64,000 bases of DNA from Closterium sp. NIES-65 (lineage: Eukaryota > Streptophyta > Zygnematophyceae > Desmidiales > Closteriaceae), in contig CANXME010002000.1 in assembly GCA_948144175.1 (NCBI GenBank), forward strand, positions 310,001 to 374,000. Direction: 5' to 3'. Positions within the stretch are counted from its first letter, which is position 1, and each line of letters begins with the position of its first letter. The translations under genes and the position numbers were made by a program. This document shows positions 52,901 through 64,000 of the stretch, one piece after another. The notes below the pieces were generated by a model. That model was not told the origin of the DNA, made no database searches, and saw only the letters and a program-made list of their open reading frames with translations.

Positions 52901-55827
52901 AAGAGGCGGTAGTAGGGTACCGACTCGTCGAACGTGACGTCCTGGGAGGACAGAACACGTCGAGAGGTGGGGTGGTAGAACTGCCACCCAGGGGCGTCGG
53001 GGGGGAACCCCAGGAAGACGCAGGGAGCAGCGCGAGGGGACAGCTTGTCCGCAGACAAGTCGCGGACAAACGCCCGAGATCCCCAGACCCGGAACGCCGA
53101 CGCATCGCCAACCTTCCCCGTCCACAGCAGGGCTGGGGAGGTCTCCGGCCTGGAGACCCTGGGGTGGAGGTTGATCTGATGCGCGGCGTACCTGACCGCA
53201 AACGGCCACAGAAAATGGGGGGCAGCCGCATGCATCATGGACGTACGGGCGACGTCCATGACCATGCCAATGCGGCGCTCAGCAATCCCATTTTGCTGCG
53301 GGGAGTCCGGAAGCGTGAAGGACTGGCGGATGCCTCGCGCACGACAGTAGGCACGCAGAAGGCCAGAGGAGAACTCTCCGCCTCTGTCCGAGTGCAGACG
53401 CAACACAGGAAAGTCGGAGCCAAAGATCTGCCTGAGCTGAAGACGAGCTGCGCGGATCCAGTCGATCAGCACCTCAGTGACCTCACCCTTGCTACGCAAG
53501 GGGAAGACCGTGGTGTAACGCGAGTAGTCGTCAACAACGAGCAGGAAGTAGCGCTCCTGACCCTGTCCACGGACGCGGGCTGGGCCCCACACGTCCATGT
53601 GAAGCGTCTGCAACGGGGCCTCTGTCGGAGGAAACTGGGAGGAGTGAGGGGCAGCACGCTGGCGCCCCTGGACACAAGGGACACAGGCAGGGCCAGGGCC
53701 CTGAGGAAGGGGAGGTAGAGACCGGGGGAGACCAGACACAAGAAGACGGGAGGCCATGCCTCTGAGCCGAAGCAGAGAGGGGTGGCTAAGGCGGTGGTGC
53801 CAGAGGAGGGTCTCGTGAGACAGACGACGACACGAACAGGGGGCAGACTCAGGACCAGACCTGGACGCTGCGGCAAACACCTGACCAGACGAAGGGACCC
53901 TACCAGACTCAGCACCTGGAGGAGAAGCAGTGGTCAGTGTGTACAGGCTCGACCCTGGCCGACGTGTAAACGTAGCCAGGTGGCGTCCCGTGCTAGCCTC
54001 CGTGCAGTGGGTCACTCGCTGACGAGCAGGAGTGAACTGGTGGACACCCGCATCCTGTAGGTCAGCACCACTCACCAGGTTCGTCGAGAACGAGGGGAGG
54101 TAGAGACCAGACAGGGTGCCAGAGGGGGCCGCAGGACACGGAAGGACCGTGGAGAAGCGAGACAGGACAGGCCCCCCAGAGGGGTCAGCCAGGGACACCG
54201 CAACCGGCCGACTCAGCGGCGTGAGAGTGGTGCGGTCCCGAAAGAAGGAGCGAGACGCTCCAGAGTCAAGGGTGAAGGTGTGAGAGGCCGAAGCCGACAC
54301 AGTACCTGAGAGGGCAAACTCACCAGTACCATAGAGCACAGACGCACTGGCACCTAGAGCAGCAGCCTCACTAGCACCTAACGCAGCAGTACCAATGCCC
54401 GGGTCGGGCGGGAAACACCGGTAACAGTCATCCTCATCACTACCAGTCACAACATACATAGCAGAAAGAATAGCATCAAAGTCAAGATCATAAATGGCTA
54501 CACCAGCCCTAGACAGCTCCCCCCAGCGGGGAATCTCCGCGGCCTCCGGAAACTGCTGACGCCAGGCGTCGGTCAGGCGGCCAAAGCAGCGGCGTGCTGC
54601 GTGGGTGCCTCCACACCTCTCCCCCGCACGGTCACCGGTGCGAAGAACGTAGGGGCAGGGACCAAACGCACCACCACGCTGACGCTGCAAGTACCACTCA
54701 CGGAGCTGCTGAGGGGCGGGGACGGTGCGAGAGCGCTGCTGCTGCTGCTGCTGCTGCTGGCGCTGGCCACCCCCAGAGCTGCTCCGCTGGGACGAGCCAC
54801 TCCGACCCCCGCCGCCACCGCCACTCCCGCCTCCACCGCCACCCCCGTCTCCACCGCCACCGCCCCCACCGGTACCCTCGCCCCCGCCTCCTCCGCCACC
54901 GCCTCCGCCGCCACCTCCGCCTCCACCGCCTCCACCAGTACCTCCACTCCCGCCACCACCTCCACCGCCACCCCCACTCCCTCCGCCACCCCCACCTCCT
55001 CCGCCTCCACTGCCCCCTCTAGCTCCACCCGCTCCCTTTCCCCCCTTGCCCTTGCCAGAGCGGCGTCTACCGCTGGGGGCAGACGCCGCACCGACCGACT
55101 CAAAACCAGCGAGGTCGGCCGCAGCGGCAGAGGCGACAGAGGGCAGCAGGGGGGAAGGAGAACACCCCTCAAAGATGGGGGTGCGAGGGTCACCCCGAGA
55201 GGCCCCTACAGCGACGATGCTCTTCTCAGCCGCTAGCAGGGACTCCTCAAGGAGGTCGACAGTGAGGGTGGTGGGACAGACAGAGAGAAACTGGTCCCTA
55301 ACGACACGAAGGGACTCAGGGAGACGGGTGACGAGAAAGTAGAGAGTGATGTACATGGGAGGAGGGTTTGCGGCGCGGAACTCAGCAGGAAGGGCAGCGC
55401 GGTAGCGAGCGTCACTAGCGCGGAGGTGGGTAACGAGGTCAGCGACAGTGGGAAAGGCAGCGAGGTCAGGGAAGAGAAACGGTAGCATGAGGCGGCTCAG
55501 CGTAGCGGAGGAAGGGGAGGAGTAGCGTGTAACTACAGCGTCGTACAAGGCCTGAGCGGTCTTGCACTGACTAAAGTGGGCACGCTCGGAGGAAGGGAGG
55601 TGGCGACGCACAGCCAGACGTGCAGCAGCATCGCGTGTGGCCCACTTGGAGCGAACAGCAGGGTCAGCATCAGCAGGAGGGGCAGGGACAGCTCCAGAGA
55701 CAAAGTCAAAGAGAGAAACCTCATCGATCGCATCGCACAGTAAGTACAGCTGCAGGTCCTCAATCCAGACTGGAAAGTCAATGGCGCGACCCTCAGCGTC
55801 AAAAGACAGGACACTGGGGGTGGCCAT
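49966..55827 (-). pseudogene. Copia G Gag-Pol, single TAG in RT
   Basis: Start ATG 55825-55827 (MATPSV); stop TGA at 49966; about 1,953 codons in one frame. The domain order matches copia E: Gag, Gly tract (about 54800-55020), CX13CX3HX4C knuckle, protease D-S-G-A, integrase with D-D-E motifs, a longer G-G-A-E-P linker (about 52500-52750), RT with YVDD near codons 1627-1630, and RNase H. The only break is TAG at 51160-51162 (codon 1556), where relatives have Trp in E-I-W-L-R-R. It lies between the A-F-L-Q-G-S and YVDD motifs, so RT is cut. A GTG seven codons upstream of the ATG is in frame but unlikely to be used. Confidence 0.94.
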
Positions 55828-57163
55828 TGCAGCAGCTGATTGTCTCACCGGGCACGAAGAGTCGGGTAGCGCAGCGGCTCAGCAACTCGGCAGAACAGCA
55901 GCTGCGCACGCCTCGGAGCAGCAGCAGCCACGCAGGAGCAGGAGCTCGGCTCCTGAGGTTGCCCGGGCGGCTCGGGTTGCTGGGGCGGCGCGGGCGGCTC
56001 GGGCGGCTCGGGCGGCTCGGGCGGCTCGGGCGGCTCGGGCGGCTCGGGCGGCTCGGGTTGCTGGGGCGGCGCGGGCGGCTCGGGCGGCTCGGGCGGCTCG
56101 GCTGTACGGGCGGCTCGTGCGGCGCGGGCGTCGCGACGGGCGGCTCGCTGGCGGCTCGCGGGCGGCTGCACAGGCGGCTCAGGGACGGCGGCGCGGGCGG
56201 CTCAGGGACGGCGGGTGCACGGGAGGCTCAGCGGGCGGCGTACAGGCAGCTCACGGGCGGCTGCGACGGGCGCTAGAGCGCTGGGGCGACGACGGGCGGC
56301 GCTCAGGCGTCAGGGCGGGCGGCCGTAAGGGCGAAAGGGCGGGCGGCGCTCGGGCGCTAGGGCGAGCGGCGCACGGGCGCTAGGGCGGGCGGCCGTCAGG
56401 GCGCTAGGGCGGGCTGCGCTCGGGCGCTAGGTCGGGCGGCCGTCAGGGCGCTAGGGCGAGCGGCGCACTGGCGCTAGGGCGGGCGGCCGTCAGGGCGCTA
56501 GGGCGGGCGGCGCTCGGGCGCTAGGGCGGGCGGCCGACAGGGCTCTAGGGCGGGCGGCCGTCAGGGCGCTAGGGCGAGTGGCGCACGGGCGCTAGGGCGG
56601 GCGGCCGTCAGGGCGCTAGGGCGGGCGGCGCTCGGGTGCTAGGGCGGGCGGCCGACAGGGCTCTAGGGCGGGCGGCCGTCAGGGCGCTAGGGCGAGTGGC
56701 GCACGGGCGCTAGGGCGGGCGGCCGTCAGGGCGCTAGGGCGAGCGGCGCACTGGCGCTAGGGCGGGCGGCCGTCAGGGCGCTAGGGCGGGCGGCGCTCGG
56801 GCGCTAGGGCGGGCGGCGCTCGGGCGCTAGGGCGGGCGGCGCTCGGGCGCTAGGGCGGGCGGCGCTCGGGCGCTAGGGCGGGCGGCCGTCAGGGCGCTAG
56901 GGCGGGCGGCCGTCAGGGCGCTAGGGCGGGCGGCGCTCGGGCGCTAGGGCGGGCGGCCGTCAGGGCGCTAGGGCGGGCGGCCGTCAGGGCGCTAGGGCGG
57001 GCGGCGTTCGGGCGCTAGAGTGGGCGGCCGTCAGAGCACTAGGGCAGATCGAAAAAAAAAGGAAGTACGAGGGCCCGGAGCGCGCTCCGGGCAGAAAAAA
57101 AGTTAAGCGGTAGCGGTGGTGGGCCCTACGAACAGTTCCCACAGGGGAACCTGCTCGATACCA
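55828..57163 (-). repeat. Copia G leader minisatellites, palindrome and primer site
   Basis: (gggcggctcg)n repeats cover 55965-56110. From 56270 to 57040 the leader is an array of about 23-bp units (cgctagggcgggcggccgtc, with a gcgctcgg variant), the longest array in the window. Then come an A/T run, a perfect 20-bp palindrome (gcccggagcgcgctccgggc, near 57073-57095), a gttccc...gggaac hairpin and the primer site (57148-57163, TGGTATCGAGC type). Confidence 0.9.
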
Positions 57164-57294
57164 TGAGAAGAAGTGAACGAGAATGAAATGACTATGAACG
57201 AAGTGAGTACAAATAGGAAACCCTGATTGGGTTGTACCCCTTATGGGATACCCCACTATAGCCTACAGAAACAAGTAAGCTATATGTTCTGACA
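57164..57294 (-). repeat. 5' LTR of copia G
   Basis: A 131-bp LTR identical to 49623-49753. It is followed by GTCCC and copia F coding sequence. Confidence 0.95.
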
Positions 57295-57299
57295 GTCCC

Positions 57300-58439
57300 C
57301 ACTGTGCGCGTTGGGAGAATCGGCCGACTTGTGCAGCTGGGGGTCGGTACTGTACCATGCAGCCAAAAACTCTTAACATTTTTGTGCTGCCCTGTTTTCC
57401 TGTCCACAGCATGTGCGGTGATGCGTTGTTCGGGAGCGATGATGACGAGAGCAAGTTGTGCAGCATGACAGCGTGGTCCATTGCTTCGGGCCATTGGTTG
57501 TTGGGTAGCCGCATGCTACGTAGCAGCTTGCGCATGGTGTTCTGGAGAGTCCAGTTCATCCTTTCTGCTACGCCTTGCTGTTGGTGGGCGTAGGGAAGGG
57601 AGATGAGCCGCTTGATTCCCCTCTCTGCCAAGTGCTGCTTGAACCTTTATGAGGTGTATTCTCCTCCTCCGTCTGACTAGAAGCTCTTTAGCTTTACGCC
57701 TGATTCTCGTTCTGCTACTGGGAGCCAGGCGACGAAAGCCTCGAAAGCCATGTCTTTGCTCGGAAGATTGAGGTGCCAAACGTAGCGTGTGGCGGCATCG
57801 ATGAACATGATGGTGTAGCTGTATGCTCCTTGTCCAGGTTCGTGATTGTACAGGATGTCGCTGTAGACTTTCTCGAGTGGTGCGTAAGCTGGTGCGCTCG
57901 GTTTGTGGTGAGAAACGAACGGCCGATGTGGTAAGTCGGCTTCGGGGCAGGTAAAGCACGTTCCGCGAGCTCGTCAAAGTTCGCTTCCGTCGGTTAGAAG
58001 TAATGAGTCTTTGTCGAGCACGCCTTCTTTGATTGTGTTATTTTACATAATGTTCCTTGGATGTCCCATTCGTGCGTGCTAGATATCTTCGACAGCTCAA
58101 TGTCCGGGTGAGCGACGGTATATGTCGGAGTTGGAGTAGAAGCTTGCGGTGAACTTTGCGCTTCGATATACTTCTCGTGGTGTTGGATTCAGTTGCTCCA
58201 CAGGTCGGTGGAGTGTCGTTGTTGATTGGGGCTGGTGCATTTGAAGGACCCGCGATTGGTGCCGATGCTGTCTCTGCTGCTGCCGATGTTGTCTCTGCTG
58301 CTGCCGATGTTGTCTCTGCTGCTGCCGATGTTGTCTCTGCTGCTGCCGATGTTGTCTCTGCTGCTGCCAATGTTGTCTTTGCTGCTGCCGATATTGTCTC
58401 TGCTGCTACCGATGTTGTTTCTGCTGCTGCCGATTGAAT
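57300..58439 (-). pseudogene. Copia F integrase and upstream part
   Basis: On the minus strand C-F-T-C-P-E-A-D-L-P-H-R (end of the GAG-pre-integrase zinc region, near 57950) leads into integrase. Integrase shows V-Y-S-D-I-L, F-I-D-A-A-T-R-Y, S-D-G-G-G-E-Y and G-V-A-E-R-M-N, so the D-D-E residues are recognisable. A TAG at 57677-57679 and a TAA at 57647-57649 flank S-D-G-G-G-E-Y. Upstream, 58250-58437 is a tandem of 21-24-bp units coding A-A-A-E-T-T-S repeats on this strand. Whether those belong to F's own N-terminus is unclear. Copia H truncates the 5' end. Confidence 0.75.
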
Positions 58440-58567
58440 TGAGTCAGACATATATGCTATAGTCTGTGTAGGCTGTAGTGGGGCAGTTCATATGGGGTAC
58501 AACACTTAAGGGTCTACTACTTGTACTCCTCATTCTGCTCAATGCATTGATTCCTCGTTTCTTATCA
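58440..58567 (+). repeat. 5' LTR of copia H
   Basis: About 128 bp: a mutated start (TGAGTCAGACATATATGC) and an end at TTATCA, followed by primer site TGGTATCGAGCAGGTTC. It contains the family core tgtaggctgtagtgggg. The exact first base is uncertain because no partner LTR is available. Confidence 0.8.
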
Positions 58568-59528
58568 TGGTATCGAGCAGGTTCTCAAGTGGGAATGCTA
58601 CCTAGGGCCCACTACGATTTTTTTTTTCCTGCCCGAAGCGCGCTTCACTCCTGCCCGAGTCGCACTCTGTGTGCCCTCCCTACCTTCGCGCCGCCTGTAG
58701 AGGCCCCTCTCACGGCCCCTTACGCCGCCCTTACGGCCCCTAGCGCCGCCCTCTACGGCCCCTTGCGCCGCCCTTACGGCCCCTTACGGCCCCTCGCGCT
58801 GCCTTTACGGCCCCTTACGGCCCCTCGCGCCGCCCTTACGGCCCTCGCGCAGCCCCCTTTCGGCCTCTCGCGGCGCCCTTTCCGGCCCCTTACGGCCCCG
58901 TCGCCGCCCCGTTTAGGCCCCTTGCGGCCCCTCTTCGGCCCCGTCTAGGCCCCTTGCGGCCCCTCTGCGGCCCCGTCTAGGCCCCTTGCGGCCCCTCTGC
59001 GGCCCCTCTGCGACCCCGTCGCCGCCACCTGCGGCCCCGTCGCCGCCACCTGCGGCCCCGTCGCCGCCACCTGTGGCCCCGTCGCCGCCAACTGCGGCCA
59101 CGCAGCCGCCACCTATGGCCCCGCCGCTACCTGCGGCCCCGTCGCCGCCACCTGCGGCCCTGTCACCGCCACCTGCGGCCCCGTCGCCGCCACCTGCGGC
59201 CCCGTCGCCGCCACCTGCGGCCCCGCCACCGCGCCGCCGAGCAGCCCAGCAGCCGAGCCGCCCACCAGCCCAGCAGCCGCACCGCCCAGTAGCCGCGCCG
59301 CCCAGCAGCCGAGCCGCCCACCTGCCAAGCAGCCGAGCCGCCGAGCAGCCAAGCCCCCGAGCCGCCGAGCCGCCCAGCAGCAGAGCCGCCCAGCAGCCGA
59401 GCCGCCCTGCCGCCGAGCCGCCCTGCCGCCGAGCCGCCCTACTGTCGAGCCGCTGCTGTTCCTACTAGTGCGCCCCAGCCCTCCTTCCTCAGACTGGTGA
59501 GCTCACTCCCTACTAGGCCACTGCAGTC
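58568..59528 (+). repeat. Copia H primer site and leader minisatellites
   Basis: After the primer site come a GGGCCC palindrome, a T run and GC-rich hairpin sequence (58615-58670). Next are arrays of ggccccttacggcccctcgc units (58700-58990), 21-bp ccgtcgccgccacctgcggc units (59000-59225) and agcagccgagccgcccagca units (59235-59450). Confidence 0.85.
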
Positions 59529-62500
59529 ATGGCTACCCCCAGTGTCCTTACTTTTGATGCTGAGGGCCGTGCCGTTGACTTTGAGGTCTGGGTCGATGAC
59601 CTCCAGCTGTTTCTCCAGTGCGATAGGGCAGACGGACCCTCTCTGTTCGATCTCACCTCTGGTGTCTCTCCTGCCCCGCCTGCTACTGCTGACAGCACTG
59701 CTCGCTCACAGTGGGTCACACGCGATGGTGCTGCTTGCCTTGCTGTGCGTCGCCACTTACCGACCACTAAGCGTGCACACTTTAGCTAGTACAAGAGTGC
59801 TCAGACCTTGTACGATGCTGTAGTTGCACGCTACTCTTCCCCTGCCACTGCTGCACTGAGCCGCCTCATGCTACCGTACCTCTTCCCTGACCTTGCTGCC
59901 TTTCCCACAGTCGCTGACCTCATTACGCACCTCCGCACTAGTGACACTCGCTACCGCGCTGCACTTCCTGCTCAGTTCTGCTCCAAGAACCCCCCCCCAC
60001 ATGTACATCACCCTCTACTACATAGTCACCCGGCTCCCTGACTATCTTCGCGTAGTCAGGGACCACTTCCTCTCTGTTTGCCCCACCACTCTCACCGTTG
60101 ACCTCCTCGAGAAGGGCCTCCTAGCAGCAGAGACGAGCATAGTCCCTGTAGGAGCCTCTCGTGGTGACCCTCGCACCCCCGTCTATGAGGGGTGTTCTCC
60201 CTCCCCCCTCTTGCCCTCTGTTGCTTTTGCTGCTGCGGCCGACCTCGTTGGTTTCGAGTCGGTCGGCGCTGCGTCTCCCCCTAGCGGGAGACGCCGCACC
60301 GGCAAGGGCAAGGGGGGCAAGGGCGCTGGAGGGGCTAGCGGGGGCGGTGGAGGTGGTGGTGGAGGCAGTGGAGGGGGTGGGGGTGGTGGTGGGAGTGGTG
60401 GCGGGGGTGGCGGCGGCGGTGGCAGCAGTGGAGGCGGAGGAGGCGGCAGTGGTGGCGGAGGGAGCGGAGGCGGCGGAGGTGGCGGAGGAGGCAGAGGTGG
60501 AGGAGGCGGCGGAGGCGGCGGCGGCGGCGGCGGCGGCGGTGGTGGAGCGGGTCGCGACTCTGCGCAGAGGAGTGGCTCAGGTGGTGGTCCGCGCCAGTAG
60601 TAGCAGAGTGGTGTGACCCTGTCCCCTCAGCAGCTTCGTGAGTGGTACGCTGCGCGTCAGCGCGGTGGGGGTACTGGTCCCTGCACTTACGTCCTCCGTA
60701 CCGGCGACCGAGCTGGTGAGCAGTGCGGGGGCCCGCACTCCACCCAGCGCTGCTTCGGTCGCCTGACGGACGCGTGGCGTCGCCAGTTCCCTGAGGCGTC
60801 AGAGATCCCTCGCTGGGGAGATCCGTCTAGAGCGGGGGTTGCCATCTTTGATCTTGACTATGATGCTATCCTTGTTGCCATGTATTTGTGACTACTAGTG
60901 TTGAGGGTGACTGTTACCTGTGTGTATCGCCTGACCCGGGCATTGAGGCCACTGCTCTAGGTGCTGGTGAGGCTGCTGCTCTAGGTGCTAGTGCGTCTGC
61001 TGCCCCTGGTGCTAGTGCGTCTGCTGCCCCAGGTGCTGGTGAGTCTGCTCTCTCAGGTACTACGTCGGCTCAGGCCTTACACACCTTCACCCTTGACTCG
61101 GGTGCTTCCCGCTCCTTCTTTCGAGACCGCACCACTCTTACGCCGCTCAGTTGGCCGGTTGCAGTCTCCCTGGCGGACCCCTCTGGGGGTCCTGTCCTTG
61201 CTAGCTTCTCCACTGTCTTACCGTGCCCGGCAGCCCCCTCTGGCACCCTGGCAGTTCTACCACCCTGCCTCGCGTCATGTTCTGTCCTCTCAGGATGTCA
61301 CCTTTGACGAGTCGGTCTGTTACTACCGACTTTACCCGCACGCGTTCCACCCGGTCCCTCTCGCACCTCTCTTCCTGGTACCAGTCCCCCCCCAGGTAGA
61401 CCCCCTTCCCCCACAGGGTCCTGCTCCCTCAGGTGTGTCCCAGGTAGACCCACCCCCTTTGGATGAGCCAGTTGAGATCTCTTCTGACTCCTCTGACTCA
61501 CCTGAGGGGGGTGACGCCGTCGCCGACGACACGGCGACCACTCGCCGCACTCCTCGCTTGGAGACCCCCCCGGGTTTCCCGCCACGGCCGTCTTCGCCGC
61601 CGCCGCAGCCTGCTGCTGTGGACTCTGGAGCTATGACTACTGGAGCTGGGGCTGGGGGTGGTGAGTCTGGGGGTGCCCGCTCTCCTCGTCTGGCTACACC
61701 CCCCGGGTTCCCACCTCTGCCGTCTTCGCCGCCTCTGCAGCCTGCTGTTGTGGATACTGGAGCAGAGACTTAGGGTACTGAGCCCGGGGGTGCTGCGACT
61801 GAGGGTACTGAGCCTGCAAGTGCTGAGACAGAGGGTCCTGCCTCTGGGGGTGCTCTGAGTTCAGGTGCCGACTCTGGGGGTGCTGCGAGTCCTTCTGGTG
61901 TTGGTGTCATCGGAGCTCCTACCGTAGGAACTGGAGCTACTGGTGCTGAAGGTACTGGAGGTACTGCTGGTGCTGGAGATCCTGGAGGTGCTGCTGGTGC
62001 TGGAGGTCCTGGAGGTGCTGGAGGTACTCAAGGTGCTGCTGGTGCTGGAGGTCGGGGAGCTGCAGGTGCTGCTGGTCCTGGTGGAGCTGCTGGTGCTGGA
62101 GGTACTGGAGGTGCTGCTGGTGCTGGAGGTCGTGGAGCTGCTGGTGCTGGAGGTACTGGAGGTACTGCTGGTGCAGGAGGTCGTGGAGCTGCTGGAGCTG
62201 CTGGTGTTGGAGGAGCTGGAGCTGCTGGGGCTGGAGGTGCTGGAGGTGCTGGAGGTCTTGGTGGAGCTACTAGTGCTCTTCGCCACCTTCTCAGTCTTCA
62301 GCCAGGTGCTACTGGTTTCCCTGTGGCAGGTACTACTCCTCCGTTGCTGTGTCCACCGGTGGACCAGTCACAGCCGCCGCTGCTACCACACTCCCCACTG
62401 CCTGCTCCTGCTCCTTACACTGCGGTGTCAGAGTCCCTGACTGAGCGTCAAGAGCCTGAGACTCGTGCTTCCACCCCTGAGCGTCGAGAGCTTGAGTCTA

Positions 62501-63575
62501 GCTTTGACCTTGAGCCTGATCCTAGAGCTGCTGTCCGTGCTCGTGTTCCTTGTGTTCGTCGTCAGTTTGCTCCGGCTGTCCCCGGCACTCACGATATGAC
62601 ACTCCGTCCTTCCTCTGTTCCTCAGCGTGTTGTCCTGCCGTTACCTCCTGCGTCCTCTTTGCCTGACATTGCTGACCCTCCGTCTGACCTTGCTCGTGCG
62701 TCCAGTCCGACTGTTACTCGCCTTCTTGCTACGGTTGTGACGGACCCTACGTTCTCGTCTCTTGCTGCGTCTGCCCTAGTAGCTCAACTCGTTGACTTTG
62801 CTGCTGTGTACCGCCTCGACTACCTTGCGAGTCTTGTCTCTGACCCTGTCCCTGCCTGTCCTCCGTCCGTCGGGGGTGAGACTGCTCTTGGCTGCACTGC
62901 CCTTGGCTATGACGTTTTTGAGGACAGACAGGAGGAGATGGAGTGCCTTGCTACCGCTTCACCCCATCACGCGACCATGCTACTTGCCCCTGAGGAAGAC
63001 CCGGATGCACTTGACATCCCCACCTCGCGCTCCTACAGGGAGGCGATTTTGGGTGAGTACTCCTCTCCATGGCAGACAGCCATGGACGCAGAGATGGCTT
63101 CCTGGAAGTCCACAGGCACGTACGTCGACGAGGTTCCCCCACCTGGGGCGAACATCGTCAATGACATGTGGATTTTCAGGGTGAAGCGGCCGTCTGGTTC
63201 TCCGCCTGCCTTCAAGGCACGTTACGTTGCTCGAGGCTTCACTCAGCGTAAGGGGGTCGGCTTCTTTGAGACCTTCTCCCCCACCCCGAAGATGACCACT
63301 CTTCGGGTGTTGCTACACGTTGCAGCTCAGCGTGACTACGAGCTGCACTCCCTTGACTTCTCGACAGCTTTCTTGCAGGGTAGCCTTTACGAGGCCATCT
63401 GGTTGCGCCGTCCACAGGGCTTCACTGGGTCGTTTCCTGCGGGTACCAAGTCGAGCCTACGACGACCAGTGTGCGGCCTGCGTCAAGCACCCCGTGAGTG
63501 GCTAGACACACTAAGGACGACACTTGCGGCTCTTGGGTTTGCTCCTTGGACTGCTGACCCATCGCTGTTTCTACG
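59529..63575 (+). pseudogene. Copia H Gag-Pol, multiply broken, integrase missing
   Basis: ATG 59529 (MATPSV). Gag has TAG at 59787-59789 and TAG-TAG at 60598-60603, all at Gln positions of relatives; a base is lost in a C run near 59990 and another near 60887. The knuckle (C-T-Y-V-L-R-T-G-D ... R-C-F) and protease (D-S-G-A near 61097) remain. At 61249-61250 protease sequence (S-G-T-L) jumps to W-Q-F-Y-H-P, skipping about 1,125 bp present in copia E and changing frame. A TAG at 61771-61773 precedes a Gly/Ala-rich tandem linker (61780-62270). RT then runs open from 62323 to P-S-L-F-L-R at about 63575, just short of YVDD. Confidence 0.88.
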
Positions 63576-64000
63576 AAGAGGTGGTAGTAGGGGACTGACT
63601 TGTCGAACGTGACGTCCTGGGAGGACAGAACACGACGAGAGGTGGGGTGGTAGAACTGCCACCCTGGGGCGTCAGGGGGGAAGCCAAGGAAGACACAGGG
63701 AGCAGCACGAGGGGACAGCTTGTCCGCAGACAAGTCGCGGACAAACGCCCGAGATCCCCAGACACGGAACGCTGACGCATCGCCGACCTTCCCCGTCCAC
63801 AGCAAGGCTGGGGAGGTGTCCGGCATGGAGACCCTAGGGTGAAGGTTGATCTGATGCGCCGCATAACGAACCGCTAACGGCCACAGAAAATGGGGGGTAG
63901 CCGCATGCATCATGGACGTACGAGCGACGTCCATGACCATCCCAATGCGGCGCTCAGCAATCCCATTTTGCTGTGGAGAGTCCGGAAGCGTAAAGGTCTG
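63575..64000 (-). pseudogene. Copia I fragment: integrase C-terminal region, inverted and cut by window end
   Basis: The minus strand reads N-G-I-A-E-R-R-I-G-M-V-M-D-V-A-R, F-L-W-P-L-A-V-R-Y-A-A-H-Q, L-W-T-G-K-V-G-D-A-S and S-S-Q-D-V-T-F-D. It corresponds to copia E positions about 44260-44660. The frame is open within the window. It abuts copia H in opposite orientation and continues beyond 64000, so whether it is a fragment or the end of a longer element cannot be told. Confidence 0.85.

Larger units (their letters stand above)
49623..57294 (-). mobile_element. Copia G (short-LTR family), target duplication GTCCC
   Basis: LTRs 49623-49753 and 57164-57294 are 131 bp and identical. GTCCC lies on both sides (49618-49622 and 57295-57299). 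It interrupts copia F between integrase and RT. Gag-Pol is a single frame apart from one TAG. The recent insertion and lone stop make it a very young, just-disabled copy. Confidence 0.96.
58440..63575 (+). mobile_element. Copia H: internally deleted, 3'-truncated short-LTR copia
   Basis: 5' LTR, primer site, leader, Gag and parts of Pol are present. A deletion of about 1.1 kb removed GAG-pre-integrase and integrase. The element stops inside RT at about 63575, where an inverted fragment of a relative begins. No 3' LTR is in the window. Confidence 0.88.

Noticed and set aside
56270..57040. Regular repeat array that superficially looks like a CRISPR array
   Set aside because: The units are contiguous tandem repeats without unique spacers and there are no cas genes.
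58156..58437. + strand frame coding A-A-D-V-V-S repeats
   Set aside because: The same 21-24-bp repeat is open on both strands. The minus-strand reading is contiguous with copia F, and neither reading shows a domain.

Overview
The window is a dense, nested block of transposable elements from a eukaryotic nuclear genome. I find no host housekeeping gene, rRNA, tRNA gene or CRISPR array. Spliceosomal GT-AG introns, Ty1/copia elements primed by an initiator-Met-like tRNA site, a DIRS/PAT-type tyrosine-recombinase retroelement, a PIF/Harbinger-like element and a Plavaka-like transposase gene, all in GC-rich DNA, suggest a green alga or other member of the green lineage. The Gly-rich copia Gag reminds me of charophyte (Closterium-like) sequences, but that is a memory-based guess and the window cannot prove it.

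Layout. 1-1202: leader and 5' LTR of a minus-strand copia (J) whose body lies left of the window. 1965-8580: intron-rich Plavaka-like transposase gene on the + strand. 10281-11043: Harbinger-like element with TTA target duplication. 11382-48050: a decayed minus-strand copia (D) that was entered by two younger elements. The first is a PAT-like DIRS retroelement (11735-38928). The second is an intact + strand copia (E, 40571-47954). The DIRS element was itself hit twice. Copia A (12339-26227) splits its recombinase gene, and copia C (29785-37267) sits between gag and RT. Copia A's 5' LTR was in turn split by copia B (19698-26162). 48051-58439: a second-lineage copia (F) interrupted by copia G (49623-57294). 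58440-63575: copia H, lacking its integrase region. 63575-64000: an inverted copia fragment (I) running off the window.

Elements A, B, C, E and G were bounded by their TG...CA LTRs and 5-bp target duplications (GTTGC, GGTTG, TACAA, GTCAC, GTCCC). Order of arrival follows from the nesting: D, then DIRS, then A, then B; and F, then G. LTR divergence fits this: A differs at 4 of 132 positions, C at 1 of 133, and E, G and B at none that I saw. Copia A, C, D, E, G, H, I and J form one family with very short LTRs (about 124-137 bp), about 1 kb leaders made of GC-rich minisatellites with conserved hairpins, and a roughly 1,955-residue Gag-Pol. B (869-bp LTRs) and F belong to other copia lineages.

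E is the only copy with an uninterrupted polyprotein plus identical LTRs and is the likely active member. Nearly all premature stops elsewhere are TAG, and many sit where relatives encode Gln (CAG).
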